Made by a program: the position numbers and the translations under genes
Origin: Micractinium sp. NFX-FRZ
Lineage: Eukaryota > Chlorophyta > Trebouxiophyceae > Chlorellales > Chlorellaceae
Direction of reading: 5' to 3'
DNA: 64,000 nucleotides
NCBI GenBank assembly: GCA_029339195.1
Contig: JAPTJF010000116.1
Location: forward strand, 79,018-143,017
The notes under the pieces: model-generated
The model's input: only the letters and a program-made list of their open reading frames with translations
Told to the model about the DNA's origin: nothing
Database searches by the model: none
Part shown: one piece after another, positions 11,001-23,162 of the stretch
Layout: each line of letters begins with the position of its first letter
Position numbering within the stretch: position 1 is the stretch's first letter

Positions 11001-14000
11001 GGGCGCAGAGCGGGAGTGGAGCAGGCAACTTGCATGAGGAGAGGGGCCTGCAAGGCAGGCACCAGGGGGTCAGAGCTGAGACAGCAGCAAGTGGTGCGGG
11101 GTAGCAGAGCTCAGCTGGCGGCTTGGCCAGGCTTCTTACGCCCCTGCCTAACCTCCCGCACCCGCCCGCTCATCCATCCGCAACCTCCCTGCCCTCCCCA
11201 CCCCACCTCACCCCCTGCAGGGACCCCTCTGTGGACGCCTCTTATGGCGAGCCCGAGGAGTGCCTGGTCAAGGGGCGCGGCGAGCTGGGGGGCGCCTACA
11301 TCGTGCGCCTGCCCTGCGGCCCGCCCGAGCAGTACGTGCGCAAGGAGCTGCTGTGGCCGTATGTGCGGGAGTTTGCGGACAGGGGCATCGCGCACGCAAC
11401 AAACATGCTGACGGCGATGGCCGAGTCGGGGCGGCGCTGCGAGCTGTACGCTGTGCACGGTGGGTGGCGTGCGGGGCGGCAGGCCAGGAGTGGGGCGGGG
11501 CAGCGGAGGGGGCGCGGCAGGGGGCGGGCAGGATGTGTGGTAGTGGGGATGTTGCTTCAAGGGAGATGAAGGGGCACGTAGGGTGCGTGCAAAGTGAGGG
11601 CAGGTGAGTTGGAGGGACATTGCGGGTTTTTATGGAAGTGGAGACAGGGCAGCAAAAGGCGGGCGGACCAGCCGATCTGCGCCCAGCTGCTCCCGGCCCC
11701 TCTGCCCACCTCCCATCCAGCACAACCCACCCCCCTGCAGGCCACTACGCCGACGCGGGCGAGGTTGCTGTGCTGATGAGCAGCTCCCTGGATGCGCACA
11801 TGGTGATGACGGGGCACAGCCTGGGCAGGAACAAGCTGGAGCACCTGCTGGCCTCGGGTGGGTGGGGGGCGGGGGGGGGCGGGGAGGGGCAGGAGGGTGG
11901 GAGGTTCAGGTGGGGCCAGCTGTGCATGTTATATGGACATTGGCGCGGTGTACTGTCGAGTCGCGCAGGCGGGCAGGCAAAGAGGCACGAGTGGGCGGGA
12001 GCTGGAGCCCTTCAAGCGTGCCGCAAGTTGCCTGCGTTGCGACGCCTCGCTCCTGTCGCGGCCTGCTCTGCCCTCCGTCCCTTTTCTACATGTCTCTGCT
12101 GTCTCTTCCACTCACTGCTCTCCAACACCTGCACCGCCCCACACCTGCAGGCGCCATGACGCGCGGCGAGATTGAGGAGGCGTACGCCATCAGCCGGCGC
12201 ATTGAGGCGGAGGAGCGCTGCCTGGACAACGCGCTCATGGTGTTCACGTCCACCAAGCAGGAGGTGGACGAGCAGTGGGGACTGTGAGTGTGGCATAGTT
12301 TGGGGGGCAGGGAGGGTGGGGCCCTGGGTTGGAGGTGGGATATGGTGGTGGTGACACGGTGAAGCAGGAGGAGATTGCAACCAGGGCTGAAGCCGGGCCT
12401 GAACCTGTCAACTTTCCCTTCTGGCAGCGACCTGCTGCCCCCTGCCCCTTGCGCTCGCACCCTGCTTGCATCACCTGCCCCTCCTCCGGTGTATTCCTTC
12501 CTGTTCCCTGCAGGTACGACGGCTACAAGCCTCAGCTGAGCCGCGTGCTGCGCTTCCACCGCACCCTGGGCCGCCACATGCCCACGTGAGTGCCCGCTGG
12601 CTGGGGGGCACGCGCTGGGCACGCCCTGCCTCTCTCCTCTGCCCTCTGCTGCCGTGGTGCTGTGCTGTGCAAAGCTGCCTGCGCGCTCCAGCCTGGTCCC
12701 ACAACCCCTGTTGTGGTGCCTGCGCAACTCGTGATGTGTTTGGCCTGCTTTCCCAATGTCATTGGGCGGTCGGTGTGCTGGGCCCTCCTGCTCCTTGCGC
12801 CTACCGCGCCACCCCTCATCCCGACCACCCTGACCCGTCTTACCTCATCATACCTCTCTGCCCGCGCCCCTTCTGCCCCCTCATCTCTTCCGCCCTCCCC
12901 AATCTCCTCCCTACAAAACTGCCTCTGCAGCATGAAGGCCAACCGGTTGTTACGGCCCCACCTCTGGGCCCCCTCCCTGCTGACTGCTCCACCGCCTTGC
13001 ATCCCAACCAACCGCCCCTGCCTGCAGCATGAAGGTCATCCCCCCCGGCCTCGACTTCTCCAACCTCAAGGTCTCCATGCCCGAGGACCCCACCCTGAGG
13101 GAATTTGAGCAGGCGCGGGCGCTGCAAGACCTGATGGAGAAGCCGCAGCCCTCGTCGCCCGCCGCACGCACCGTGGCAGCGGGCGGCGCAAGCGGCGCCA
13201 CCTCGCCGCGCCCGCAGGCGGCGGGCGAGGCCGAGACAGCGGGACCCAGCGGGGGCGGTGGCGGCGGCGGCGGCGGCGGCGGCACCGCGCCCCCCACCCC
13301 CAGCATCACCTCGGGCGGCGGGCAGCAGTCGCCACGCGGCGGCGGCAGCAGCGTGGCCGAGGTGCCCTCCACGCCGCGTGTGGGCCCAGCTGAGCTGGTG
13401 CTGGACCCCACGGCGGGGCCGCCCATCTGGCGGGTGAGCCGAGCGGGTGGACACATCTGCTTGTGGGGGAGGCCAGGGGCAACGCCAGGGGTTGGCAGCC
13501 AGGTGAAGCTTGCAGGCGGCTCCTGCTGCCCCTCCGCTGCGTGGAATGCCCCGACAGCGCCTTGTAGGTTTGCGCCTCACCTGCTGCCTGCCTCTTGCCT
13601 CACCCACCTGTTCCCCTTCCCCTCTGGGCCCCGCCGTGCGCAGGAGATCACCCGCTTCCTGCGCAACCCGCTGAAGCCTGCCATCCTGGCCATGTCCCGC
13701 CCAGACGCCAAGAAGAACATCACCACGCTGGTGTGTTTGGGCGTGGGTGTTCTGGGGGACAAAATCTCCAAAAAGGCGGGGGGCGGCACTGAGCGAGGGT
13801 GAGGGGCAGGCCATTCTGAGGGGCACCAATCTTCCTCAAGGCCCCCACCTCGGCGCCTTACTTCTCCATCCTCCCCTTCTTCCCCTCCCCCCCACTCTCA
13901 TCCTGCCCCCCAGGTGGACGCGTTTGGCCGGCACTCGATGCTGAGGGAGCTGGCCAACCTGGTGCTGGTCATGGTGGGTGGGCAGGGGGGAGGAGAGCAG

Positions 14001-17000
14001 TGGTTGCGTGCCACCTGCTCTGAAGTGCTCCATATGTGCTACAGCACCCCCATGCCGCTGCCCTTCTCTTGGCCCATCTGACCCTCCCCCTCTCCCGCCG
14101 CTGCCTGCTGCCTGCCCACCACCACCGCCAACCACTCGTGCGTCTCTCTCCCTCTCTCACCCGCAGGGCAACCGCGACAACATCGACGGCATGGCCAGCG
14201 GCAGCCAGAAGGTGCTGACGCAGGTGCTCAAGCTCATCGACGCACACGACCTGGTGAGGCTAGAGGAGAGATGAGGAGGCAGGCCCTGTCTTGTGCTGGG
14301 GAGGTGCTGCTCAGCTGCCGGCAGCTCACGCGCGCCTGTACCCGCGAATCTGCCGCCTACTTGGACTCCTGCCCCTGCTGCCAATACTGGTGCTTGCTCT
14401 CGCGCTGCTTGGTCCCCCCACTTGATTGCTTTGTTCCGCCTGACCCTCTCACCCACCCTTTGGCCGCTGCCTTCCCCTACCTCCCCCCCCGCCCCCGCAG
14501 TACGGCTCCGTCTCCTACCCCAAGCACCACACCCAGATGGACATCTCAGACATCTACCTCTTTGCATACGTGCGTGGTGGGGAGGGGGATGGAGGGGAGG
14601 GAGAAGACAGTAGGGGCCTGAGGGGGCGAACGTGTTGTTGACTTGAGCGCAGGGGCAGGGGTAAGGCCGGCCCTGATCGGAGGGCTAGGCCAAGTCAGGT
14701 GCCTGCTTTCGTGCAGCCATGCGCTGCTTGCTTGCTGCCGGGTTGGTCAAATCACGTGGCTGCCCTCCCTCCCTTGCAGGCCACACGTGGCGTGTTTGTC
14801 AACCCCGCGCTTCAGGTGTGTATGGGGAGCTTGAAATCTGTTTTGTGTGTGGGCGTGGTGTGGGGGGTGAATTGACTGGTAGGACACGTGCTCGCAAACA
14901 GCTTGCGGTGCAGGCCATGCCGGCGACGAGCATTTTGTACCCGGCCCCACAGGCATTTTCGCTTCCTACTTATACTTTTCCCCCTCCCCTCCGCCCCCCG
15001 CCACTGCGCGTGCTACTTCCCATCCACATCTCCTTTCCTTCCCGCATCCCCTCCTCATCCCCCTGCCGTTGCACCCCCCTACCCCCTCCTTCCCTCCCCT
15101 ACCACCCGCAGGAGCCCTTTGGTCTGACGGTGATCGAGGCTGCCGCCCACGGCGTGCCCACGGTTGCCACCAAGAACGGCGGCCCCGTCGACATCATGGC
15201 CACCCTGCACCACGGCGTGGTGGTGGACCCAACAGACCCGGATGCCGTGGCCGCCGCCCTGCTCAAGATCCTCACCAACCCCGCCACCTGGGACGAGATG
15301 AGCAGCAGCGGGGTGAAGAACATCATGGTGAGGTGGCGGGCCTGGCTGCTGACGTGGCGGGTGTTGATTGGGTGTGGGGAGGGTGGATGGGCGGGGGAGG
15401 GGCAGGGAGGAGCAGCAGAGGGGTGTAGTTGGGGTCTAGGACGGGGTGGAGACGAGGGAGCACCAGTATCGAGGCTGGGCAGAACTGGCCGGCACATCAG
15501 GTGCCTTACAGCCGGGCAGGCTGGCAGGCAGCAGGTTATTCGATGCCCGCCAGCGCTCAGCACGCACTGACCATCCCCTCCACCTTCGTCCCCTGGACCC
15601 TGGTCCCCAGGCCTACTCCTGGCCCTCCCACTGCAAGAAGTACCTGGAAAGCATCGAGTCGGAGAAGAGGGTGGTCAAGAGCACCAAGGTGGGCGGGGCG
15701 GGCGGGTGGGAGACGGGGCAGGAGGACTTTCAAAAGGGCTGCAGGGGTGGCGGGGGCACCGGCAGGGTGTTGCGTCGAAGCAATCTCTGGCGGGCGCGGT
15801 GGTCACATGGTCGGTGTTTATGTGAAGCACAGCTGGATTCGTGGCAGGAGAACACCCTGCCTCCTGCGCTCCTCATTGCCGCGCGTCTGCCCCCTGCCTC
15901 CACCCCTGCCCACCCTGCTTGGCTTCCCCTGCCCTCCTCTGACCTTTCCCCGCCTGCAGCGCCACGACCGCACGCTGTCTGGGCTGCTGGGCAAGCGCCC
16001 CGGCGGTGTGCCCGGCCTGACTGAGAGCGCCAAGGAGCAGCACGACGCGGCGGCGCTGGGGGTGGTGCACGGCGCCGACTCCCTGTCCCGCTACTTCAGC
16101 ACGCCGCAGCCGTCGCTCAAGGAGGTGGGCGGGGCTGGGGTGGGCATGCGGGCATGCGTGGTGGGGCCCCAAGAGTATGGGAGCAAGTGAGGAAGCGCAT
16201 GCTTTGTCTGAACACGAATGCAGCCCACCCTGGTGCCTTCTTTACAACAGCTGCAAGCAAAGTTGGGCCCAGCACAAGTCGGCGACGCCCCGCCCTTGTT
16301 CCCTCCTCTCCCACCCACCCACCGCAGGCCGAGATTGCCGCCCGGGAGAGCGGGTCCGGCCTGGGCACGGGCCCCCGCAAGACGATCAGCGGCGTGAGCA
16401 ACGACGACCTGGCCATTCTGCAGACCGTGGACACGGATGCCCTGCTGAGGGGAGGTGAGCCCAGAGGGTGTGTAGGGGGGGGGTGCAGGGAGGGAGGTGT
16501 GGCAAGACCAGGTGTGCCGTTTATAAGGAGGGAGGGAGGGAGGGAGGGGGGTACGATGAAGGACATGCCACGCGGTAGAGCCTGGGCACCGAATGCCCCG
16601 CTGAGGCAGGTCTCTGTCATGTGGTGCCGTTTCGGGCAGCAGCGGCGGTGGTGCCCTGTTGACCCGCCTCCCCCTCTTTCCCCGCTCCCCCACCCCACCC
16701 GCGTGCAGGCGAGATGCCGCGTGGCGAGCGGCGCAAGGCGGTGGTGGTTGTCCCCGTGGACTCCGACTTTGCGCTGCCCCAGGCCACGGCTGCTGTGCGC
16801 GCTGTGCTGGATCAGCTGGAGGCGGGTGGGGTGCGGCAGGACGTGGGGGTGGGCCTGCTGAGCATGCTGGGCTTTGACAGCACCTCGCAGGCCATGGAGG
16901 CTGCCGGCATTGAGCGCAAGGAGTTTGACTTCATGGTCTGCAACAGGTGGGGGCGGGGTTTGTTAGCAGGGGGAGTGTGTAATTGGCAGGAGAGATGTGT

Positions 17001-19317
17001 GGAAGGATGGCGTCCTGGAGCTGCGCAGCGGCGCGGTTTGGTGGTCTGGGTGGTTGCCCCGGCAATGACGCTGGGAATGTTCCTGCAGGCAGGCCTGCCA
17101 GCCGCCTGTCACCCCTCTCTTCCCAGCGCCGCCTCACTGGTGCCACCACCCCTGCCTGCCCACCACACGTTTCCTCAACGCCCCTTCGTTCCTCCTCCCT
17201 TCTTGGCATTACCTCCCCCCTGCACAGCGGTGCCGATGTGTGGCACCAGTGGCAGGATGGTCACTGGGATGCGGATGAGCAGTACGAGGGGCAGATTGGG
17301 TACGAGTGGGACCGAGTGGCGCTGCACCGCATGCTCACCAAGATCATCTCGGCGCCCCAGGAGAACAACAGGCGCTTGCCGCGCCTCAAGGTGGGCGGGT
17401 GGCGGGCGGGTGCTGGGGCCGTGTTTGTGGGCAGAGGGGCAGATATTGTTGGGAGGCAAGTATCAGCAGGGTGCAAGCTGGCGCATGCTGCGACTCTAGG
17501 AGAGCTGGGCAGCGGGTGCGGTAATGGTGTGTGTGGGTAGGTTGAAGAACATCAGGTACAACAGGTACGTGCGGAGACCGAAGGTGTGTGCTCGGTGGTG
17601 ATGCTGGGGAATGAAGAAGAAGGGGGGAGGGGAGGGCATGGCAGGGAGAGGGCAGAGGTGCTCGTGCGGCTCGTGGGAGGCACAGCCGGCAGCAGGGGAG
17701 CATGGCAGTGCAAGCCTCTGCCATGCATCCCACCCACCCCTTCCGTGCAGCCGCCTATCCAGCTGCCTGGCCACCGTCGTGCCCCCTCATTGTTTGTACC
17801 GCCACCCCCGTATTGTGTGCCGCAGGAGCTGCTGTACAACGTGCAGGAGCAGCCTGCCGCCGGCGTGCACCCTCGCCACATCTGCCTGGAGCTGGACCCC
17901 GAGAGCCAGGACATCCTGGCGCAAGGTGGGCCCATTGACGGTTGACCAAGGAATGGATGCAACAGTTGCCAGGTTGATCACGATTCCTGGGAGCCAGCGA
18001 CTCGTGGCGGTGTGGAGGGCGGGGTGGGTGGGGTGGGCGCGTTGAGTGCCGCAGGCCGGGTGGTGATCATCAGACCACTCCACAATTTGATACACAACCT
18101 TGCCCACCGGGTTCCTGTTGTCTCGGCTGCAGGCATGGGCCCCCGCTCTCGCGCCGCGCAGCACACCCCCACGCACAGCCTGGCGGTGGCGGAGCGCCTC
18201 AAGCGCCGCCTGCGCTCCAAGGGCATGAGGGCGTCGTACAACCTGCAGATGGTGGGTGGGGGGTGCAGGGCTGGGTGGGGGTGTGCGGGTCACTTGAAGG
18301 GTTTGAGCAGGAGGAAGGACAGACTGGGAGAGATGTCGAGGCAGAGGCTCCTGCCATGCTTGCCTGCACCACCCTGCCTCACAGCCCTGCCCCAGCCGGC
18401 TGCTTCCCGCCTGACAGCACCTTGCAATGCCGCCGACCACACCCACATCCACCACACACGCCATCGTACCCTCCACCTCCTCCCCTGACCCCGCCCCCCG
18501 CCAGGTGCCCCGCGGCGAGCGCGAGTTCCTGTCTGTGCTGCACATCACCCCGCTGCGCGCCAGCCGCCCCCTGGCCCTGCGCTACCTCGCCCAGAAGCTG
18601 GGCCTGCCCCTGGACCATGTCGTCTTCCTGGCGCTGGCGCCCGAGGCCACGGGGTCGGCCGTGCCGGGCACCGGCGCGGGCGGGGCGGCGGTGAGCCCCA
18701 CCCTGGTGGCGGGCTGCTACTGCAGCGATGCCCAGGACCTGATTGGGGGCATGCAGCAGGTGCGGTGGGGTGGGGCGGGGTGATCCTCCCGGGTTCTGCC
18801 ATCCTGGGTTTGTGCGTTACTGTTGGGCAGGGCTGGGTGGTGTTGCCGGGGCGTCATGAGCCTGCCGGCACCAGTGCCGGGGGCTGCAGCAAACAATGAG
18901 AGGGTGAGTCGGACAAGGGGTGGTGGGGAGGCTTGGGAAGGGTGCATTGCGGTGGTGCTTATGGCTCGGCGTATAATGAGCAAAGGACTGTTGAGAATGT
19001 GCAGCGCAAGGCCGCCTGCCTTGCCGAGTCTCGATGCGCTGTGCGCTGCGCCACCACTGGGACATGCCCTCATTGGCTGACACCCGCTGACCGCCGCTCT
19101 CCCCGGCCACCCACCCCGCCCGTCTGCGCAGGTGTGCGTGGTGCTGCCCGAGGGTGCCGGCAAGGCGGCAGAGGGTGCCCAGCTGGCGCGGGCGCTGGGC
19201 ATCACCATGGCCCCATTCCTGGAGGGCAGCAGCGCTGTCCGCGTGGCCATCGCGTCCCCTGATGATGCCGCTGCCGCGGTGCTCAAGCAGGTGCAGCAAC
19301 ATGTGCAGCAGGCCTGA
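8070..19317 (+). CDS. SPS: Sucrose-phosphate synthase
   Basis: Cytosolic GT4-type glycosyltransferase making sucrose-6-phosphate from UDP-glucose and fructose-6-phosphate. I reconstruct 28 exons totalling 3861 nt (1286 aa), longer than the ~1050 aa of plant SPS. The N-terminal part has [11 protein letters not shown] and [18 protein letters not shown] (8685-9011). An acidic, low-complexity spacer follows (9187-9906). The catalytic GT-B region runs from 10307: [27 protein letters not shown] (11221-11459), [14 protein letters not shown] (11741-11857), VIPPGLDF (13028), [13 protein letters not shown] (13644), GNRDNIDGM (14167) and [14 protein letters not shown] (15112-15327, the E-x7-E donor-site motif). 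The C-terminal SPP-like domain (16709-19317) contains VPVDSDF and [10 protein letters not shown] Gly/Ala/Pro insertion with an 11-Gly run sits in exon 13. The start ATG at 8070 opens [18 protein letters not shown], like plant N-termini. Confidence 0.96.
10172..10214 (+). repeat. Decoy copy of SPS exon 7 acceptor region
   Basis: This intronic stretch matches the true acceptor and exon start at 10279-10320 almost base for base. Both end in CAGTGTTTGAGGA, preceded by a pyrimidine tract CCTTGC(T/C)TCCC. The copy keeps an intact AG and could act as an alternative acceptor. Downstream of the copy the frame soon diverges (GATCTGAGC against GTTTGGGAC). Confidence 0.85.
10627..10647 (+). repeat. Interstitial telomere-type TTTAGGG tract
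   Basis: Three consecutive TTTAGGG-type units, ending in GGGTTTA, lie in SPS intron 7 (10462-10873). TTTAGGG is the plant and Chlorella telomere unit. There is no degenerate subtelomeric sequence around it, so it is a short internal tract and not a chromosome end. Confidence 0.85.
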
Positions 19318-19643
19318 CCCCCCCATTGTTGCATCGAGTCCTGCCCTACTCTCCGTTGCTCTGTTGATGTATCGAGCCTGCGTCAATCCTGCGCCTGCGT
19401 CAATCAATCGGGCTTTGACTAGACTCTTGACCTCATTGAGCCATTCAATGCATGCACTTTTGCCCAGACGCATGCCTTTGTGAAACACATGCTCCCTTGC
19501 AATGCGCGCGCCTGCTTCCCGCCCTGGCCCACATGCTGCGAGCGCTGCGGCGGCGGCTGGGCCCCGTTTAGGTTTGCCTGTTGTAAACCCAAATCTGTAC
19601 TTCTGCCTTGTAACCGGCTGCTGCTGCTGTTCTGTCCATCAGG
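19318..19643. other. SPS 3' flank and adenylate kinase promoter
   Basis: This 326-nt gap lies between two same-strand genes. TGTAA motifs at 19582-19586 and about 19608 are candidate SPS polyadenylation signals, about 265-290 nt after the stop and within 60 nt of the next start. Otherwise I see nothing. Confidence 0.5.
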
Positions 19644-21610
19644 ATGTCTCGCGTTAGAGTGCTGCAAGCCGTGCGGAACGCCTGGCAGCTGCAGCAGGCT
19701 CGGTGCCAATCGGGGTTGAGCGGCAGCGTAGACTCCCGCCCGGTCACCTACGTGTTCCTGGGGCCTCCTGGCGTGGGCAAGGTGCGGAGCGTTGGGATGC
19801 CAGTGTGAACCCGCTGCCACGGTGCCCCATTGCGCCGGCTGCGCCTTGGGTGGCCAATCGATCATCTCTCCTGCTGCAGGGCACCTACAGCACCCGCGTG
19901 TCGGACTACTTTGGGCTGGCCCACATCGCCTCAGGCGACCTGGTGCGCGATGAGATGCGCAAGGGCACAGAGATTGGCAAGGAGGTGAGTCAAACGTTCT
20001 GAGATCAGCGGGTCGCCTGTTAGTCTGTGTCAGCCGCCGCCAGCCGCCGCTGCCGCCTGCCTGCCGCCGCTACTGCTGGGGAGGACGGCAGGCGCATGCA
20101 TGCATGAGTGATCTATATGAAAAAGCACAATCAAACATTCAGCCGAGTCAAAGGTTCACTCACGGATGCAGCTCCTTTATGCGCCACCGCATTATGTCTC
20201 CACTCTCTTCTGCGGCTTGCCCTCCCGACTCCTGCTCGCTCACCCCCCGCTTTCCTGCCCACCTGCCTCCTCTTTTGCCGGCATCCCTGCACTCACCCGC
20301 GCCCATCCCCATTATCCGCACAGATGGAGTAGTGTCTGACTCAGGGGCAGCCAGCTGCGCAACCCGCTCATCCTTGCTCTCCTCCCACCCACCTGCCCTC
20401 TCTTGCTGTCCCTTCAACACCACGCAGATGGAGGAGTGCGTGAACGGCGGCAACCTGCTGCCCGACTCCCTCATCCTGCGCGTCATCCGCGAGCACTTCA
20501 TGCGGGCGCACAGCGAGGGCACCGACAAGTTCCTGCTCGACGGCTTCCCGCGCACCGCCGAGCAGGCGGCGGCGCTGGAGCAGATTGCGGATGTGCAGCT
20601 GGCGGTGAACCTGAGCCTGCGCGAGGAGGTGGGGCCAGGCTGGGTGGGGCTGGGTGTTGACGAGGGTGTTGCAGCCTGAGCCGGCAGGAGGCGGCGTGTG
20701 TGGGATGTTGGCGCGGGGGCTGGAACCTGAGCTTGTGCAAGGAGGTGGGTGGGAGAGGTTGACGGGGCGGCTGTGTGGCGGAAGGGGAAGCTGTAATGTG
20801 GTGTACACTTCATGCGTCTGCCCTGGATGTTGGACGGAGGCGGGTGATAAGTTGGGGCGCTGTGTGGGCAGCTGCTGGCCACATGAGCGGCTGCCTGTCT
20901 CAGGTCCTGGTCTCTTCTAATACGATGACAATTGCCAGCTGTGCCACGGCTCTCACCTCCAACTCTCAGGCCCTGACTGCCTGCCTGTCACCCCCCCTGC
21001 AACGCCCCCTTGCCCTAAACAGGTCCTGGTTGAGAAGTGCCTGGGACGTCGCCTGTGCAGCAAGTGCGGCAAGAACTACAACGTGGCCGACATCTACCTG
21101 CCCGCCTCGCCCGACGGCTCCCGCCCCGAAATCGTGATGCCCCCGCTCAGCTCGCCAGCAGAGTGCGAGCAGTACATGGAGCAGCGCGCGGACGACACGG
21201 AGCCGGTGATTCGGCGGCGGCTGGAGGTGTACAAGACGGCGGCGCAGCCGGTGGAGCAGTTTTACCAGCAGCGCAGCAAGGTGGGCAACAACAAGTGGCT
21301 GGGGTGCGTGCTGTTGTTGCTGAAGAGTGCGGGCGGGGGGAAGGAATGAGTGGGGGCGGCTGATAGAGGGAGAGCAACGAGCAGGTTTGGGCCGCTGAGC
21401 GGGTGCAGGTGCAGTTGCCCGTGGCATCCCCGTCGCTCTCACCCTTCTGCTCACAAGCCCCTCTGCCGCCTCTCTCCCTCCCTGCCGCAGCTGCTTGACT
21501 TTGAGATCACTGGCGGCATCCCCCAGACGCTCCCCCGCCTGCTGGATGTGCTGAAGCCGCGCATGGAGGCGCCCGGGCAGCAGCAGCAGCGGGCCGGCAG
21601 CGCGGCGTGA
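19644..21610 (+). CDS. Organellar adenylate kinase
   Basis: Interconverts AMP + ATP and 2 ADP. Five exons: 19644-19781, 19880-19984, 20428-20628, 21023-21280 and 21491-21610. They total 822 nt (273 aa). Residues 1-30 (MSRVRVLQAVRNAWQLQQAR) form a basic, amphipathic organelle leader. The P-loop GPPGVGKGTYSTRV spans intron 1. HIASGDLVRDEM is the AMP-binding part, and FLLDGFPRTAEQA the adenylate-kinase signature. CLGRRLCSKCGKNYN begins the LID with a CxxC pair. RADDTEPVIRRRLEVY and PVEQFYQQ complete it. The pattern matches plant organellar adenylate kinases more than cytosolic ones. Mitochondrion versus plastid cannot be decided here. Two introns carry duplicated splice regions (see findings). 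Confidence 0.95.
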
Positions 21611-21945
21611 GGCGCTTCTCCCTGCATGCTTCCAGACGCTCCTCCCAGAACCATCAACTGCTTCACGTGGCCTGGCTGTCTGCCGGCCGCTTGCCTTGCT
21701 CTTCCCTGCCTTCTGCTTTTGTCTTGCCCATCATTTTGTTGCACCCATCTGATTAATTGCCTGCCAACAAGGCCCTCCCCACGCATGTCACAGTGACACT
21801 GTACCTTGTTCCTGTGCAATGTGGGTAAGTGTTACAGGAAGCGACGAGTGCAGTGGATATACATGGAAGGCCGGCACCTGCCACAGCTGGCAGCGGGCGG
21901 CAGTGTCATGAGAACAAAACGAATAATTCGTGGCCGTGCGCCGCT
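21611..21945. other. Convergent 3' regions, adenylate kinase / 191-aa gene
   Basis: This 335-nt gap lies between convergent stops. The complement of TGTAA (TTACA at 21832-21836) lies about 110 nt past the minus-strand stop and probably ends that transcript. I see no clear TGTAA for the adenylate kinase. Confidence 0.5.
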
Positions 21946-23162
21946 TCACGCCAGGCGGCCGCCAAGAGCAAAGCGCAGCGGCCCCAGCACGCTGTCCTTG
22001 CCGTGCAGTCGGCGCAGTGCTGTGCGGCGCAGCGAGTAGCCGGTGCCGGTGCCGCGCCGCTGCAGGGTGGACAGGTCCAGCTTGGCGCCTGCGGGCAGCA
22101 CAGCGTGGGGCAGAGCGAGGAAGGCAGGAGGAGACGGGTGAGAGGCAGAATAGCAGAAGCGTGGAGCACAAGGATGGTCGAGGCATTGGGTTGGGGTTAG
22201 CTAGGTACCAGGCAGAGCTTCAGCTGCCACGCACGCGGCCCAATCATCATGCCTTCCCGCCTCTCACTGCGCACACCTGCGATGACTGCCTGCTTGCGCA
22301 GCTGGTAGCCGACCTCCTGCAGCAGGCACCACATGACGAACCACATGTACCGCAGGGGGCCGGGCACCTGAAGGGGGGGGCCATCAGACGGGGGCAAGGC
22401 AGGGCCAACAGGACAGCTTGATGCGTTGACCTGTATACAAATGCACAGACTGCACAGCAGCAGTCCTTCACAAGGAGCACAAGGGCTCCTGCAGCTGAAG
22501 AAGCGCCGCACCTGGGCCCAAACCTGCCGCTGCGCCGCGGCACACGGCTGATCTGCTCCTGCATGCCGGCACGCCGCTCCACCCAACCTCGTCTGCCCGC
22601 CTGCCCCCCCTGCCTGCGCACGAGGCCACACACACACACACACACACACACACCAGGTAGAACTTGATGAACCCGGGGAGGAAGGCGAGCAGCGTGAGCG
22701 CCGTCATGGGGCGCTGCCCCTCCTTCTCCGACAGCACCGTCGTCTCATTCCACTCCTTGAAGTAGCTCTTCTCAAGGTCCTGACGAGTCCTGCACATGAG
22801 AGTGACGAGAGTGAGAGGCAGGATGGTGAGGGAAGGCTGGTGGGGGGATTATTCCGGGTATGCAAGCTGTACAACAACTCAAGTTCCGCTCCCTCGAGGC
22901 AGTGGCGGCGGGTCGGCGTTGGCAAGTGCCACAATCGGCGCGCATTGCCGGCATACCTGTACTTATTGGAAGCGTTCTTGTTTCCCAAGCGTCCTAGCCC
23001 CAGTGCCGCCACCACCGGGCCGCTGCTCGCCGCCTGCAGCCGCTGCGAAGGCCGCGCCGGCCGAAGCGGCGTGCCGCACAGCCGCCCGCTGCATCGAAGC
23101 TCGGGGCCCACTCTTCCGCTTGTGGAAGCGATGGGGGCGTGCAATAGCAGCGCCGCGCACAT
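21946..23162 (-). CDS. Hypothetical plastid-type membrane protein, 191 aa
   Basis: I do not recognise this family. Four exons (22957-23162, 22654-22789, 22277-22367, 21946-22088) join in phase to 576 nt. Residues 1-60 (MCAALLLHAPIASTSGRVG, then Arg/Ser/Ala-rich) look like a chloroplast transit peptide. The mature part holds DLEKSYFKEWNETTVL, a hydrophobic stretch ALTLLAFLPGFIKFYL (one membrane segment), an aromatic segment RYMWFVMWCLLQEVGY (a second possible segment), and a basic C-terminus. Start and splice choices rest on frame continuity only. The donor of exon 2 is immediately followed by a (GT)n repeat. Confidence 0.7.
22627..22653. repeat. (CA)13 microsatellite abutting a splice donor
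   Basis: On the minus strand the run reads GTGTGT and begins exactly at the donor of the exon ending at 22654 (CTG|GTGTGTG). The donor is therefore made of the repeat itself. Confidence 0.85.

Noticed and set aside
13500..13680. Possible copy of SPS exon 14 start around 13521-13552
   Set aside because: The resemblance is gapped and weak; not counted.
12840..13829. 329-codon minus-strand open frame
   Set aside because: It lies opposite SPS exons 13-14, which carry clear SPS motifs. The reverse frame is Arg/Gly/Ala noise.
16520..16555. (GGGA)n run as a mobile element end
   Set aside because: Simple purine microsatellite in an intron; no inverted repeats or target duplication.
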